From: Orthonyx spaldingii
Taxonomy: Eukaryota; Chordata; Aves; Passeriformes; Orthonychidae
Direction: 5' to 3'
Length of the DNA stretch: 64,000 nt
NCBI GenBank assembly: GCA_013397795.1
Contig: VZTJ01003577.1
Coordinates: forward strand, 1-64,000
Both the position numbers and the translations under genes were made by a program. Below, piece after piece: positions 24,301 through 39,300 of the stretch. The notes under the pieces are model-generated. The model did not search any database. It was not told the origin of the DNA and saw nothing but the letters and a program-made list of their open reading frames with translations. Each line of letters starts with the position of its first letter. Within the stretch, counting starts at the first letter, position 1.

Positions 24301-27300
24301 CCTATTTCAACTAAAAGGTGACTCTTTTGGTTTAGATCCTAATGTTGAAGGAGAAACTGAGAGAATACGAAGAAAAGCAAGCAAGCATTCCTGAAAATCA
24401 TAATACTGCAGAACTTTCAAGCAACCAGCAAGTGGAAATAGAAAGGTAAATGAATCATATTATGAGCTTGCTTCCAAGCTGGAGTTTGTCTAATTTGTAA
24501 AAGCATTTGTAAAACAAACCTACTCTTTTCAGTATTGGTTTCCTCATTTTAACATTGCTTTACTTAGATCTAGGTATGGCTTTGCCTAACATGTTGCTTC
24601 TTTTTAGAACAACTTGGTGGTGGATTTAAAATGAAAGGAAGGGATGAAGGAAATGACGTGACAGGAAGGAGCATATGAATGCTGGCTTCCAGCAAAACTT
24701 CTTAAGTTGTGTTTGTGGGTAGGCAGAATGTAGTTTGCATAAATGACAGCAACTCTTGCAACTGTTGGCAGACACTAATTCAAGTGCTATCTTTCCTGCA
24801 ACATTTGAGAGAACAAAACCAGGAAGTTTTTCTACAAAGAGCTTATGTTTGTAGATTCCTTATTTAGTATTGCTTTAATATTTCTTGGCCTCTTTTTCTA
24901 CTTGGTAGTGCTCCTGTCTGTCTTTTCTCATGTGACAGTCTCATGGGAGAACACAAAAAGTAACAAACTACAACGTGAAGTATCAATTTGTTGCAGAAGC
25001 CACTGTATTCCATGAAGAGGGTAGGTTTTGGAGCGAAAGACTTTCTGGATGTGTCTATCTCATCTCATATTTCTGACATATATTCACCTAAGTTGATTCA
25101 GCTAACTTTTTTTTTTTTTTGGCCCTTTGAATGTGCTATTTTTTTAACCTGGAAAACTTGCTGAGGTGAAGCAAAAAACCATTCAAAGCAAAATGTTCTC
25201 TAACAGTGCTGTATTTTACTGGCATTCCAGACATTTCAATAAACCCTTTCATTCAGGTTATTTAAATTTAATTTTCAAAAGAATTGTGGGCTTTTAAGTC
25301 GTGTCGATAGTTCTGATAGTTTTCCTGCATATTTTTGCACTGTATGTCTTTAAGATTGATTTAATTTCCTGTGATTTGCCCTTTATTTTATTCTTTGTAT
25401 GTGGGAAGAGTCAGTCAAGGGCGAGGTCTCTAAAATATCTTTTCAAAACGCTGGACATGTTCTGTGCCAAGATTTGTTGGTCAGAGAGTGTTTCTTGGCA
25501 TTTTACTGTTATGGAATATCCAAAGGGTCATATATAAGCCTATCCCATTCCCTCTGAATATCGGAAATTATGTGGATGTCTCATTCTCTTCTTCCTTATG
25601 AATATTCTGCCAAGTTCTTCATACTGGTGGTGTAGGTAATGAGTTTATTTCTTCCACATTCATTTACAGCCTTTGAAGGTATTGTGCTGCCTTCCCCCTT
25701 TTAGCTGGGACAGGGAAGAGAGCCTTATCCATGATCTTGTATTTCAGTCCAAGTACCCATGATTTTTATGTTACTGTTTCTGGAAGAGACTCATTGAGTA
25801 CACTACTTGCTTCTTCAAACCTAAAAGTCATTCCTTCTTCTGCCTAAAACGTCTGCCTCAACATCTGTTGAGGCAGACAGTGGACACTGGCTCTAGAACT
25901 ACAAGCAACAAGTCCTTGAGTTCTTTGACACTCAGTAGTATAAGGGGTTCATACCCTGGATATATGTACAGGATAACTTTGTAATTTTTCAAGTGATGAC
26001 CAGAGGGTGAAGGTAACTCCATAAGAACAGAAGTGTGCTTATTGAAACACTGAATTCAGCTCAAGGCAGGAGTTTCACAAAGGCTTCTATACTTTATGCT
26101 ATATTTGGAACACTGATGAATATAAGTACACAAAAGGTTGGTTTACCAGTAATGGCTCCTCATAAGGAGTGTATATAGAATCAGAATCTGCACCCTCTTC
26201 TGAATTATACCCAGCTTTTTACTGTGATGGAAACTGAAAAGATTTGCTTTGATTCCTTATTGCTATGTTTCCCAAGCAGCTGGGAGGAACCATGTTTCTA
26301 TGGATACTATGGAGGACAAAAATTGTCCAAGCGGTGTGCAGTCGATACTATAGTAGTAGAAATAGGAACAGTGTAGGGTAAGAACTCTGATACTCTGCAG
26401 CTGACTGTTTCATTATCATAGAATCTTTTAAGTTAGAAAAGACCTCAAAGATCATAGAGTCCATTAACCTATTATTATTCCTTAAAGAAATAATACTTCT
26501 AAATTCTGTGAGTGTTTTAGTGCACATTTTTACCTAGATATGATAGCATCCTCTAGACACTTAGGGAAAACTCTTGTATCTCTAAATCTGTGAAGAAGAA
26601 TTCTTTTCTTAATTCTGTTTCTTTTTAAAAGGAGAGTAATAAAACACTAGAATAAAAGACTCAGTTATTCAAACTTTAGACTGTGAAATAGAGTTGCTAC
26701 TTCTGAAACATAGGCAAGAAGCCAGTCACATGACACGAATATCTCTTCAACTTGTTCTGGACTTGAACCTGGGTTTTATCAGCATTTTTACAGTTTTTAA
26801 TTTTATTATATTTTTTTAATACTAAAAACTGTATAACCTCAGATGTTGCATGTCTTTAGAACACTTGCATGTTAAACTACTATTTTTATGTAAAGTTCTA
26901 ACAACATAGGGTGTAATGAAATACTTTGAATATGAGGTTTATCATTATTGAGATATTGTATATCTTCTTGGCGCTCCTGTATTGAAGCATTTTTAGTATT
27001 CAGGAATGAAGTGGAAAAGTACCACCAGTGAAAGTTGTATTGCAATATGGTCTTCTTCCAGGTCTTTTTCTTATACTGACTTGTGTTGCAGACTAGGGGT
27101 AACCAGAGAACTGGTTACTCAATAACTCCTTGAGTAACTAGTTTGGGTTTCCCCCCCTATTAGCTTAGTGCATGTTAAAACACGACGAATGTTCTGATTT
27201 TTGTCATCCATTAGTGATGAAAATTCTACAGCTACTTCAGGGAAAATGAGCAACTGAAGATATTTGTGGTTTTCGTTTTTTGAGGATAGCTAGCAGGTTT

Positions 27301-30300
27301 TTTGAACACCTTGTATGTCTATGGCAACAGTAGTCTGATCTTTTTAATAAATTGATGTAAGAAGTAGGGAACATAGGTATTTAGTATCTTGGAGTTAAAG
27401 AAAGGCATCTGAAGCTTCTTCACGTAAGTCTTCTGTTTTAAATCCCAGAGTTGTCTTCATAAGTATGGCAGGGTTTATTTTTGGTGACTCCTTCAAAATT
27501 TCACATCCCATTTTCAGTTCAAATACATAAAATCCTTACTGATGTACTGACTTAGTGCTCATCTATAACAGGCTTTATTCCTTTCCTTTTAATTTCTTTA
27601 TATTTATTTTATTAACTTGGAATTGAAAGTTCCCCTACCAAAGGAGATGGTCATAAAGTCTTCAATAAATAATTATTATCCTTTGGCTTTAGATACAAAG
27701 AAATCCTTAAAAATGTGTTTGCAAACCGTGAGAAAATCAGAAAAGAATACCTCAAGGTGGAAAAGAAACTGAAAGAAAATACACTAAAGAAATATTACCA
27801 AAATCAATGTCATGAACAAATTCAACTTATGTGCTCTGAAGAAAGAGTAGAAAAGGTGAGTTTTGTATAATGTGGTGCAGGGTATCATCTCTTCATTTTG
27901 GTATATTTGAGTAAATTTTGCTTAAGTAATTGTGTAATGAGTTAATGCATAAATACTTAATTAATTTGGGACACATACATTGATTCCTCTATGACTATTG
28001 ATGTAGTGACCTAATTTTTGAGGTAAACAGCAGAGTATAGTTGTCTTCTGAATAGAAAGGAGTACCCTTTGCCTTGTTAGGACACTACCTCACTCACATC
28101 CAACTTGCTGTTGCTGGTTTTGTGTCTTTTAGTCGTCATATTTCAGAAACAGTACAAACTTCAGAAGAATTTGATGTTTGAAGATAGAGGATTTTCCTTT
28201 TACCCAATGCTTTATCCTTTAGCAAACTTTTTCTAGGGCATACTGCACAAGGAAAACAGAAAAATTGTTTCTTCATATTAATCCTTGAGTTACTAGGAAT
28301 TATTTGGTTATGTTATATAAAAATAAGGGAAAAAAATCTCTATGTATAAAGAGAATTTGGTGAACGAAATTTGAAAGTCTTCACCTTAAATGCTGATTAT
28401 TTTGGGGGGGGATTTTTTTTTTTAGGCCACTTGCAAGCGGGATCAAAGGCTTGCAGCACTTCATAGCCACTACGTATGCATGCAGAAGAAAAAAGAAGAG
28501 GAGACCAATCTTTTTGAGGAAAATACCAAATGGCTGCACCGTGTTGAAAATGAAATGCGTCTTCTGGATCAAGATGGGTGTATTCCAAAAGTAAAAGCCT
28601 TTCACTTTGTCATGGTTGGGGATGGGGAAGAGAATTGGAAAAAGGGTAAAACCTCTGAGTTAAGAACAACTTAATAATTGAAATAAAGTAAAATATATGG
28701 AGAGAGTATACAGAAAAAGAAGTAAACATCTTTGGGCATGCATAGATAAGCATCCATGTGTGCCTGTTGGATTCTTAATGCTAATTGCAGCACGCCCACT
28801 ATTGGTCAAAGGAATCTACCAAGTTATATTTATGCATGTAAAGAAAAATCAAATAATTCATACTTTTCTACCGTAAAACTTTATTATAATAATATAGCCC
28901 CTCGCCATCTTTACTTTTTAATACAGGCTGATCTAATATTATTTTTAGTTTAAACTTTAGTTTTTTCCTACGATTTTCATTTTTATTCCTAATTTCCCAA
29001 AGGAACTTTGTCAAGATCTGCAGTATTGCCATTTAAACCTAGAAGTTCAAGATCTGAAAGCCCAGATTGAACACATGTTATCTCTGGTGTCCCTTCAAGA
29101 TCAGTATTACAAGCAAACAGAAAAGTAAGTACGGTTTGATGGCAGATGTGATCAGACTTACGTTCTGACACTTGTAACTGGAGAAGACTTATTTAGAGAA
29201 TTTAGTTTTAATTGAAACAGAAGCAAGATTTTTCCCAAACTTTTTGTTTTCTGGGTTAAAATTATGTTTTCTTAAGCAAACTTGTCTCTTACTGTTTTAC
29301 AGAGTACTAAATACTTCACTTCCAGTTCTTCGCAAGCAATACCTGATTTTGAAAGAAGCTGGGTTGACAAATGACTTAAGTGAGACTGAATATGCAGAGG
29401 TTGAACAGCTGATTCAAAGACAAAAATCAGTAGCTTGGGCTGACCTGACTGAAGAAAAGAATCAAAACCGTGAAGTAGAAATGTCAGCTATCTTTTCATT
29501 CCCACAGCTGGTGAGCAGATCAAACACCCCATGCCGTAAGTATATAATTAATTTGTTCTCTGTTAGAAATACATTTAAATATCTCTTGCAAAAGCCAGAT
29601 GTCATCCATAAACACAGATGTGCACTTCTGCAGATTCTGAAGCCAAATGTAAAATTGAGCCTCAGACCCACTTCCTATAAATTATACACCATTCTTAATT
29701 GGATATAGGAAAGAAATTTATTTTTTCAATGTCTAGACACACTCTGTAACAGATGAATTCATACTCTTCTTGTTGTAACATACCCCATGTATCAATGTTT
29801 GTAGATCCTGTGAGTGCTATTAAGAATTGCATTCGAATCTTTCATGACATTGATGGAAAAGGAATTATAGTGTTAGTTGGTTATAATTCTGTTAAAGTGA
29901 CTTGAAATGTTAAGCAGGTATAGTATTGTGTAGTTTCTAATAATAGTCTTGAGGGAGACGAGACTTTCTATTAAATACAGGTTCACTTGGAGTCAATTTA
30001 CTACAATATTTTAGAAGTTTATTTTTCCAAGAATCAAAGGATTCACCATATCTACCATGGAACTGACTGTTTTCCTGTATCCTGATGGCCCCATTTTTTT
30101 CCCCATAACTGTATAGCTGGCTTTTCTTCTTCAGCTGTGAAGTAAGTTGCCCTGGAGTATAGTCTAGGGAAAAAGGAAGAATCCTCATAGATAGTTCTGT
30201 TCTGATGGATTGCAAGCAAAATTTCAGCCTGATAGTGCAACTGCTATGGTCCCGTGCTTGTGTTTTCTGCTGTGGATAGGTAGCATGCAACACACTGAGG

Positions 30301-33300
30301 CTTTCTCGTTACTGCTAGTAATCCGTAACTGACAGACATCCATAGGTAACAACAAGGGAAAAACAGATAAATAATACTTCAAAAAGTACTTCAGCTTCTC
30401 AAAAACTGGTAATTCTGAAAAGAGCATTGATACTTGGCAAACTGTGAAATTAGTTCCTTCCTTTGGATAGCTTTTTTCCTCTATACAGCTTGAGAATTAT
30501 TTTTTCAAAACCATTTATTACCTCTCTTCTCATTAAGAGTGTATGTGATTTTTGGCATATGTTTTTGTTGCTGTTGATGATACCAGATAGTTGATACACA
30601 GTGTTCTACTGTCTGCAATGTAAAGTCCACACTGTGTTGGCAGTGGGCTGGAGTTTCTTGGTTTGGTTTGGTTGGTTTTTGGTTAGTTTGGGGTTTTTTT
30701 TTCATGAGTGGCATTGGGTTGATTGTAGTTGGGGTTGGTTTTTCTTTTTAGTGTGTGTTTACTTTTGTTTCTACAGAGACAAGGAAAAGAAAGTTAGCAC
30801 ATTTGCATGCTTACACATCTTATTTCTGCCCATGTTAGTCAGGGATTCATTCAGCAAGGTTGAAAGCTGGTATTTATTTTAAACCATAGGCGTATCTTTT
30901 TAGATACTGGGGATTTTTTGTTTAGAGGTACTTTTTTTTTCTGACAGAATAGGTAGGGACACTAATCCAGAAGCTCTGTAATATCCTTTGTAACTAAGTA
31001 TTGTTTGTAGTGTCTTGCCATTTGTGGGTTATCATTGTTGTGAATTTTAGTTTCTGATGCTAGTAGGCTTTGTTAGAGTTCTTGACTAATCTACTTCTTT
31101 TCTACATTTCTTGAAGTTTTGTGTTGTAAGAGGTCTGGTCTGTTCTTAGTGAAATTAATACTAAAATTACTATTATTTAGATTCCACATGAACTATTAAA
31201 ACATGAACATTTTATTTTATCAGAATCATTAGACATTATTTAAGGGATTGTCTTGAAAACATTGTGTTTTTCCAATTATTCTTTTATCCCAGATGTTGTT
31301 GACCGTTATGTTCAAGTAAGTCAATGGGCACCGCTTTCAGTTTTCAGCTAAGACAGACTTCTTTCAGTTGTAAATGGTGTCTATGCCTGAAGATGTCCAC
31401 AAAAATCTTTTGTGGTATTATTATGATTTTTATTTGCTTTTTGGTCTTTGGAAGAGGAGATGAGAGGCATTACTTTCACTCCTTTCCCTCTCTCATTAGA
31501 TGCAGGATAAAACATGGTAGAAATAACTCTTCTTCAAATTTTGCAACCTTTAAGGAAAGGTTGCCTAAAATACTGTTAGTGTTGACAAAATCACTTCAAT
31601 GCATTTTGGAAGGTGGGGAGGAAAAAAGTAATCCACTTACCAGTGCTTGATTTTTTTTTTTCTGTACAGCACACAAATGCAATTAAATAACTCCTTTTCA
31701 ACTGTTTGTTTGAATTCGCATTTAAAATACATTGGACTATCGAATCATACTGTGTTATGGAAATCCATTTCTCTTGTGCAGAATGTATACAACAAACTAA
31801 TAAGAAAAAATCATAAATCAGAAAAAATACATTAGCATGGAAAAATATGAAGTAGTAGAAGGCCAGCATCCCAATCAGAAATGGGAAGGATGTAGTAACT
31901 TTTTTTTCTTTAAAGATGAAATAAATTATTCAAGAATGCAATTCCTGCTCCTAAAGTTGGAGCAGGAATCTTGGAAGTATGCTTGGTAAATGTTAGCAAG
32001 AGCTGACCTAAGAACTTAGTGAACAAATAAAAAGGAAGATTTATACAAACCCACTTGCACTTTTGGTGCACTGTTATTTTATTATCTATAATTTGTTCAA
32101 GGTGTTGGGAAGGAAGCAGTGTTTTGCTCCAAGGTGGAAAAATGAAAGAAACAGAAAAACACAGTGGTCGTTATTCCTTATAAAAAACCTCATATTTCAC
32201 GTTTAACATATTTGCATGGACTGCATCTTGTCATCAGGAAAGAGCAAAAAGAGCAGATCCTGTGATTTGGTTCTTATTTTTGAGAGACGTAATTTTTTTA
32301 ATCTCCCATTTAATATAAATGTATGTTGCTTTGTGTCAGAAGTTTCTTTTCCAAATAATTTAGGGGAGAAGGTACAAAAGGTAGTTGGTGGCAATGCAAT
32401 GATTCCTTTATCTGAAATGTAAGTCTGGAGCATCTAGATTGAGGAAGAGAGAGTACTAGGTCTGCTAGTAACAAATCTCAGGTATTGGTTTTGAACCTAT
32501 GTTAACACATTTGAAAGACAATTTTTTGAGGTAAAATCCCTCTGCAAAAATGAGAGACCACTCCTGTATAAAACACAAAGCATTATGAGGAAAATGTTCA
32601 TTTCTATTCAGTGTAAATGTATAAAGTAAATAGTTGTATCTCTTTTGTTGAACTCGGAAATATCTAGGAATGTGTGCAGCACCCATGCTTTATCCATATT
32701 TGGAAGCTTCAGTCATTAACACACGAGTCACTGTTTAGTTGCTATGTGTTTAAACTGGCAGTGAAACCATCTGTATTTAAAGATAGTGCTGAATTCTGTG
32801 TGTTGCAGAACATGAGGCAGTAATCATGGCAGAAACTTTTTTAATGACACTAAACTTTTGCCTGCAGTTCTCTGAGAGAACCATGACAATATTGAAATGC
32901 AAATTAATTCTTACTGGAGGTTTTCACATAAAAATTAAAGTATTTTAAGTCACAGAAATAACTTTCTGATCACAAGCACTGTCTCCAAAAGGTTGAAGCA
33001 GCTACATGATTTCTGCAGAATATGTGAAACTATGAAAGCAGGACCTTAACTTCTTGTGTGTTTCTTTGGAATTAACTACATTTGCTAGCTGGTGCTGAGG
33101 AAGGAAGTCAAACTAGTAATTGATGTGGAAAAAGAATCAAAAATTGTAAAGAGAAGGATAGCAAAGGTGAAAGGGTAGGGGGATTTATTCTAGGTTTTGT
33201 TAAAAGTCTTCTACAGAAATAAGTTCTTGGAATATAATTCTAAATGTTCTTACTTTATTATATTAAATGAGTTTGATAATATCTTGTTATAAGATCCTTC

Positions 33301-36300
33301 TCCCTATCAGGAGTTTCAAAATAGCAAAGAATTTCAACTGGTTTGCAGTAATGCCTAAGTCTTTGTATTTAATGAAGATTTCTACCTTGGAAAGGGTCTC
33401 TTATATACTAAATAATATAAAGTCATAGTGTGGGAGAAAAAAGTAAAGATGTTCTCTGGCCATTCATTCAATATCTGTTTCTATGGTCAAATTTTCAAGA
33501 TAGTCAATTCTTGTGAATCAACTCTTGATTTCTAGTGAAAGTTTAAATTCAAGTTCATATACTCTGCCAAAGCACATGTAGCACTTCACCACAGGAGTTG
33601 ACCTCCTCCTATCTTGTTTTTTCTTTAGTCTTTGAAACCTTTAAACACTTTATGTAAAATTCTGACTTTAATTATAAGTTAAAATTGCTTTTTACAGAAA
33701 ATGCTGGTTTTCCAATATCTTCTCTCTTTTTTTTTGACACATACATTAAAAATTTATATTAAGCTTGTGTATGCTTCATGTAACCATAAATGTGCAACGT
33801 TGTGAACAGTTTAACTGTATCCAAGAAAGCACAAGCTATGGAAATAAGTTCATTTAAGAATGTATTTGGGCATCCATTCTTAAGTGTTCATTAATGGGGA
33901 GCCATACAGTATTCAGAATTCAGACTGATGGGTAGAGAGCTCTGACTGGTACTTGCAAGTATTTCTGTGAATGGGGAAGTTCTTGGCACAGTTTCAAGCA
34001 TCCGATTTCCAGAAGCCTTACGGTACATTACCACTGAGAGAATGGAATTGATTTATAGGAAAAGAAAAAGATATCCATTGCTTCCCCTCGTCAGAAACAT
34101 TCCAATCTGAAAAGTCAATTTTTTATTTTGTATGGCAGGAGAAATTGGGGTATAGTTGTACATAGTAAAAGATTTGACTAAAAGTAGGAAAAGCATCTGT
34201 CATGTATAGGAAAGATTTGTCTTATTAAGTAGCTCTTTCATACTGTCTTATGTAACTTCTAAGTATTTTTTCTCATGCTGTGTAAAACACTACACCTGAT
34301 CACTGGGACTTGCAAGCATGCAGACTGGATTTGAGCCTTTTTTAGTTCACAGCTGTTGTTTGTGAACCTGTTGTGAAACTTGCCATCACAGTGATGCCTT
34401 TGGGTTACAGGAATATTAAATAATTGAAATGCATTGACTAGACCTCATTTGCAATTTGGAATTCCATGAGTCAGTTGTTAAAAGAATGAAAACGTATGAT
34501 TGGAATTGTAATTTGATCAATCACTGGTAGCCCAGAAATGTTTCTGAAATGACTACATTAACATTTAATTTCACTTTAGCAGAACAACCTGGTAGACTTA
34601 ATTTAGCATAGTTTCCAGAAATAATCCCCTTATGCATGTATTAGCATGAGTTCTAGAAGAAGAGAAGTCTTTGTCATTATTTTGTCCCTGATGTCAATTA
34701 GAACTAACTCAATTCATCAGAGTTGTTTTGCCATGAGCTCTGCTCACTTTTGCTGGGACTCATGTTTCACACATAGTATATTCTGCTTCTGTATTAATGC
34801 ACAGGGCTCTAAATATCTGATATTGCTTTGATTCTTGTCAGATAAATCAGATACTTCTAAGTAGTCTTTTGGGACAGATGATACAACAAACTAAGGACCA
34901 AAACCACCTCATATCACTGGATGTGGGTGGTTGATCAGTGGATGATGGCTTTTTATGTTTAAATTCTTATTTAAGAGTGCATCTCTTAAATAGTACCTTA
35001 AAGAATTTTGACTATTTTTTATAAAAATCAGCCTGAAATTAAGGATCAACAAATATGTGATCTCTTCTCTAAAATATATTTGGAATAATGTTTATTTTTA
35101 AAGAAAAGCATTGTAGTTGAAAGCACTAGTTAAGGAAATAAAACTTCCAAATTTTTCTTTTAAGCTACTTCATCAGGTTAACTGCAGCTGTTCTGTAAAC
35201 TATATAAGTGATTCATTTTTGTATATGAAATAAAAAATATTACTGAAGTATGATGATACTGATGCAAAAGATTGAACTGGCTATAAAACATGAACCAGAT
35301 ATAAGCTATAAACATAACTTCCCTGCCTTATTATGGAACAGGTTTGAATTTTTTTTTTTTTTTAATAGTTGGAGCGTGTTGTTTATCTTTCAGTAGAAAA
35401 ATAATGACAATACTTAATGATTACCATTAGATATCCATTCAGAAGCTATTTAGAATTGTTCTTTAAGGAAATATAAATAGCCCTTCTTGGTTCTCCACTG
35501 TATCATCTTCAGCACTGTGTATTTAGAAATTTATGGAAGTAGTGAAGTAAAATTTCTGTAGCAACTTCTGTTGGCTGAGTCCCTTTTACATAAACTTCTC
35601 AATAGTAGCTATTAAAAGCACTTGCAAAAATGTTAGCAACTAGCTTCAGTATCCTGTTTCCTTAATAAGATGGAAATAGAAACACTAGCAAGTCTTTATT
35701 TTGTCTGTCCAAATGTTTTTCCTAGTGTATTTTTATTTACCTTAGATCATAACTGTTTGGAGCTATATACAGTAGAACAACAAGCTAATTAGATGGTAAT
35801 ATATAGGAATTAGGGTTTTGGAGTAGTTTTTTGTCTCATCATATTTGGTTTATGTTATTTAGTGAAGTCAAGTTAAATATGATATTGCTGGTGATGTTTG
35901 TTTACCTGTTCACTGTGTTAGGAGCAACTTAATATTTTCACAAAAAGCTATGGGAAGGTACACTTACTTAAGTATCTTATATGATTTCCAACACTTTAAT
36001 GACAAGAAAAGGTTGTTGTATTCTTAGTTCTATAATGAGTTTTATTCCAGAAATAAATTGATTTAAAAAATAGGTCTTTGTTTTTACTAACAGCTTGTAT
36101 TTGCCTTGTATAGAATTCCTGCAACTATCACTAGTTGACTTGTATTACAGTACAAAATGCTGTCCATTATGATGGAATTCATCAAATTATTTATGTTGGC
36201 AGTACTTCTGTGTTCTTTACGTATTTAGTTAATGATTTAAATGCTAGCATTTACAGTTAATTTTAAAATGCTTCCAATATTTAGGCCTGCAGAAGCTTCT

Positions 36301-39300
36301 AAACCTTGGCACTCCCACCAAAATGTTTCTCCATCAGACTTCCTTCTAGTAACTTTAGGACATTAGCAAAACCTCAGTGTCTTGCAGTAAGCAAACTTTC
36401 TGAAACTGAAACCTCCCTGTCCTAATGTAACAATGGACTAATAGAATTCTAACCATTATTTTTCCTGAAACAGACATTCAGATGCATGTAAGTAGGAGTA
36501 AAAATGAATAAATGAATATTTTAAATGTGTCCTGAAGCGTTTAATGGATAGTTATTTCAAACACTAGATTATATAAACCTTATGCTTGTATTTAAGACTA
36601 TAAGATGTCAAAAGTCTTTTTAAAAAAGGTTTGGATTCAATTTTTGGTTGTGATGACTAGAGTTTTTTTTAAAGATTTGTTAGTCTATTACACTGAAGTA
36701 TATATTGTACTCATTAAAACAAAATTAAAGAGCAATCACATTAATGAAGCATAGCATTGTTGATAGTGTCAGAGAGTAGATGTTTTAAATTTTTCATAAA
36801 TAAGTTTGTTTGTTAGTAAATCCTACCAACTCTTGGAGAAATGTCTTTATCACAGTGGGCCTATTTTATTTTGGGTGGAGGTAAAGATTATTTGGGGAAC
36901 ACTCAGGCCCTGTTTTATTACTTTTTCCATTCCACTAGTCATGGAGAATATCCTGAATGAGCTTAGTGTTTAAATTACAATCAAGGCACTGCATGTCAGC
37001 AACCTGCTGCATTTCACCTGGTGAAAGCTGGCAATAGATTAGATGCGGTATAAGAAAATAATATATTTTGCATTTTAACAGAAAAAAAGTCCTTTACATA
37101 CATAAAGTGAACTGTACATAGGTGCACACATAGACAATTCAGTTATTTCATATCAGGTAGTCCTCTCAGGCCCAAGTTTTCCATGTATGTGTTTCTTCAA
37201 AGCTGGAAGCAACATAACAGGTTTGTAATTGTTCGTGTAATTTTCCACACTACTTTCCCCATAAGCAATTTAAACATTGTTCATTCTGACACTGAGCGCT
37301 TGAGTGAGGAATAAATGTTTGCTTTGTTTTTTCAATGCTTTCATTACTGAATTAAGTTGTGGCAACATAGAATAGACTTGTGGCCTATATATTACCATCT
37401 AATTTACTTGCTACTTGTACACACTTTGATACTACCTGTTCTATCCTTCAAAATGAGACCTAGACCTGTTCCAGGTCTTTAAATCTTTTGCTGTCTTTTA
37501 TAGTTCTATTTTGTATCTTCTAATTGGGCATCATCTCATGTAGCTGGGTATGCAGTCACATGGCATATCTAGTACCAAAGTGTGTAGACAAAAACAGTGT
37601 CAAGATCATCCCTCGCTGCCTTTTCTTCAACGAGGATCTTACTTGGGTCTTTTCCCCAAGACATCTGATTTCTGAGGGTACTTGGGAAATTGGCTTTTTT
37701 AAAGCATCTTGGCAAATTGGGGTGCAACTGGGCAATGAGGTCAAAATTAAATGGGGCTTGAGAAATGGTAAGCAGAGAAAAGACTGTAACTATTTAAGCC
37801 TTGCTTTCTGTAACTAATCAAGCTTGTGGAGGTGAAATAATACAATACATATGTGTTTTTAATCAATTTTTGTCCTATTCAAAGAATGTTTTCAGAACAG
37901 TTAAAATGCCCTAAGTGTTAACACATGAAGAGAGTATTATAGAAGCATTTAGACTGAGGAGTTCAAACTAGCTTTCTTAGTCTGAGGCAAAAATACAGTG
38001 AAATTTTAGAAGAAATAAATATTTATCAGCGCTGTTCTAGGAATACCATAGCTAATTCCTGAGTAACTTGCATCAATTTAAAAAGCAGGAGTTCTTTTTG
38101 CAGTTTAGTTACTCAGAGGCATGGAGTAGGCAATGCAGAAAGAAGTATGAATCTGTGGCTGCCAGTTGAAGGGGAGCCAATCCATAGGCATTTTAAGGAT
38201 ACTAGGCTTCATTTCTTACGTTTGCACTGGAAGTTAAATATAGAAGCACTTGGGGTTTTGACAGTCCTCTCTGGCTCTTGATTTGTTTAAGAAAGAAATT
38301 CTGTAGTTTTTTGTTATTAACTGTGTAAGTCACCAGTTGTCTACCCATTTGAACAGTGAGCTGTGTCTTAAAATGATCCTCCTTCACTGAAACCTCGAAT
38401 AAAAGAAAGGTCTTTTCTGTCTTGCTTTGGAGATTGCCTTTATTACCACCTGCTTGGAAATAAAAATATTATGACCTTTCAAGAAAAAACAGTTTAAATC
38501 AGGATGAATGAAAATGGCCAATTACACTGTATTGCTTGCTTTATTTTTGAGGGTGGGGAAAGTTGTTAGTCAAGAGCTTTGCTCCCCACAGTTGATGTAG
38601 TAGGGTGACAGAATCCTAGTAGCTTCTTTGTTTCCCCTTTTCCCTAATTTCTCGTTTGCAGTGTCAAAGAATTTTGTCCCTCTAAGTGGTTCTGTGTCCT
38701 TCCTTTTTCAAGTCTCATTATTCTGCATGGTACTTGCTGGGGAAAAAATGGCTGTGATCAGGAGTCAGCTGTGATTGTACCACCTTAAAATATGAGTTTT
38801 GTTGTGGTAATGCAATAATTTTCAATACTCTTACTCTTCTGTTCCCTCCTGTTGTGTGCCATATCTTACTTCTGATTATTTGTATAACCTCTGAGTTTAA
38901 CTACACCAACCTATGCATGTTTATAATACTTTGAGTGTCACAGAGCAAATACCATCTTAGACAATGCTGCAATAGAAATAATTTCACTTATGATCAAGTT
39001 AATATGTATATGAAATAAATAGTATTTGTAATAATTTCTGCTAATGTCTCAGTAGGGCAGAGGAGTGAAAAAGCAAGATTTAAGTAGTATGTACAGGTAG
39101 ATGTGCTAACCATTGTTACTTACGTTTCACAGGCATCTCTTTTGGTACACCATCACAAGAAATGAATAAAAATACACAAGTATTAGAATATACAGAACCA
39201 CCACAGAAAAGAACTAGGAGGAAGCTAATGGACTCTCCAGTCATAGCTCCAACTCCGCCTGCCTCCAGCCAATGCAACCTCCAGCACCTGGAGGATTCTC

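Larger units (their letters stand above)
24446..27692 (+). other. KIF18A: KIF18A intron 9
   Basis: 3.2 kb, AT-rich, with the perfect palindrome (25851-25878) and a short antisense CR1 tail (26415-26480). Confidence 0.7.
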
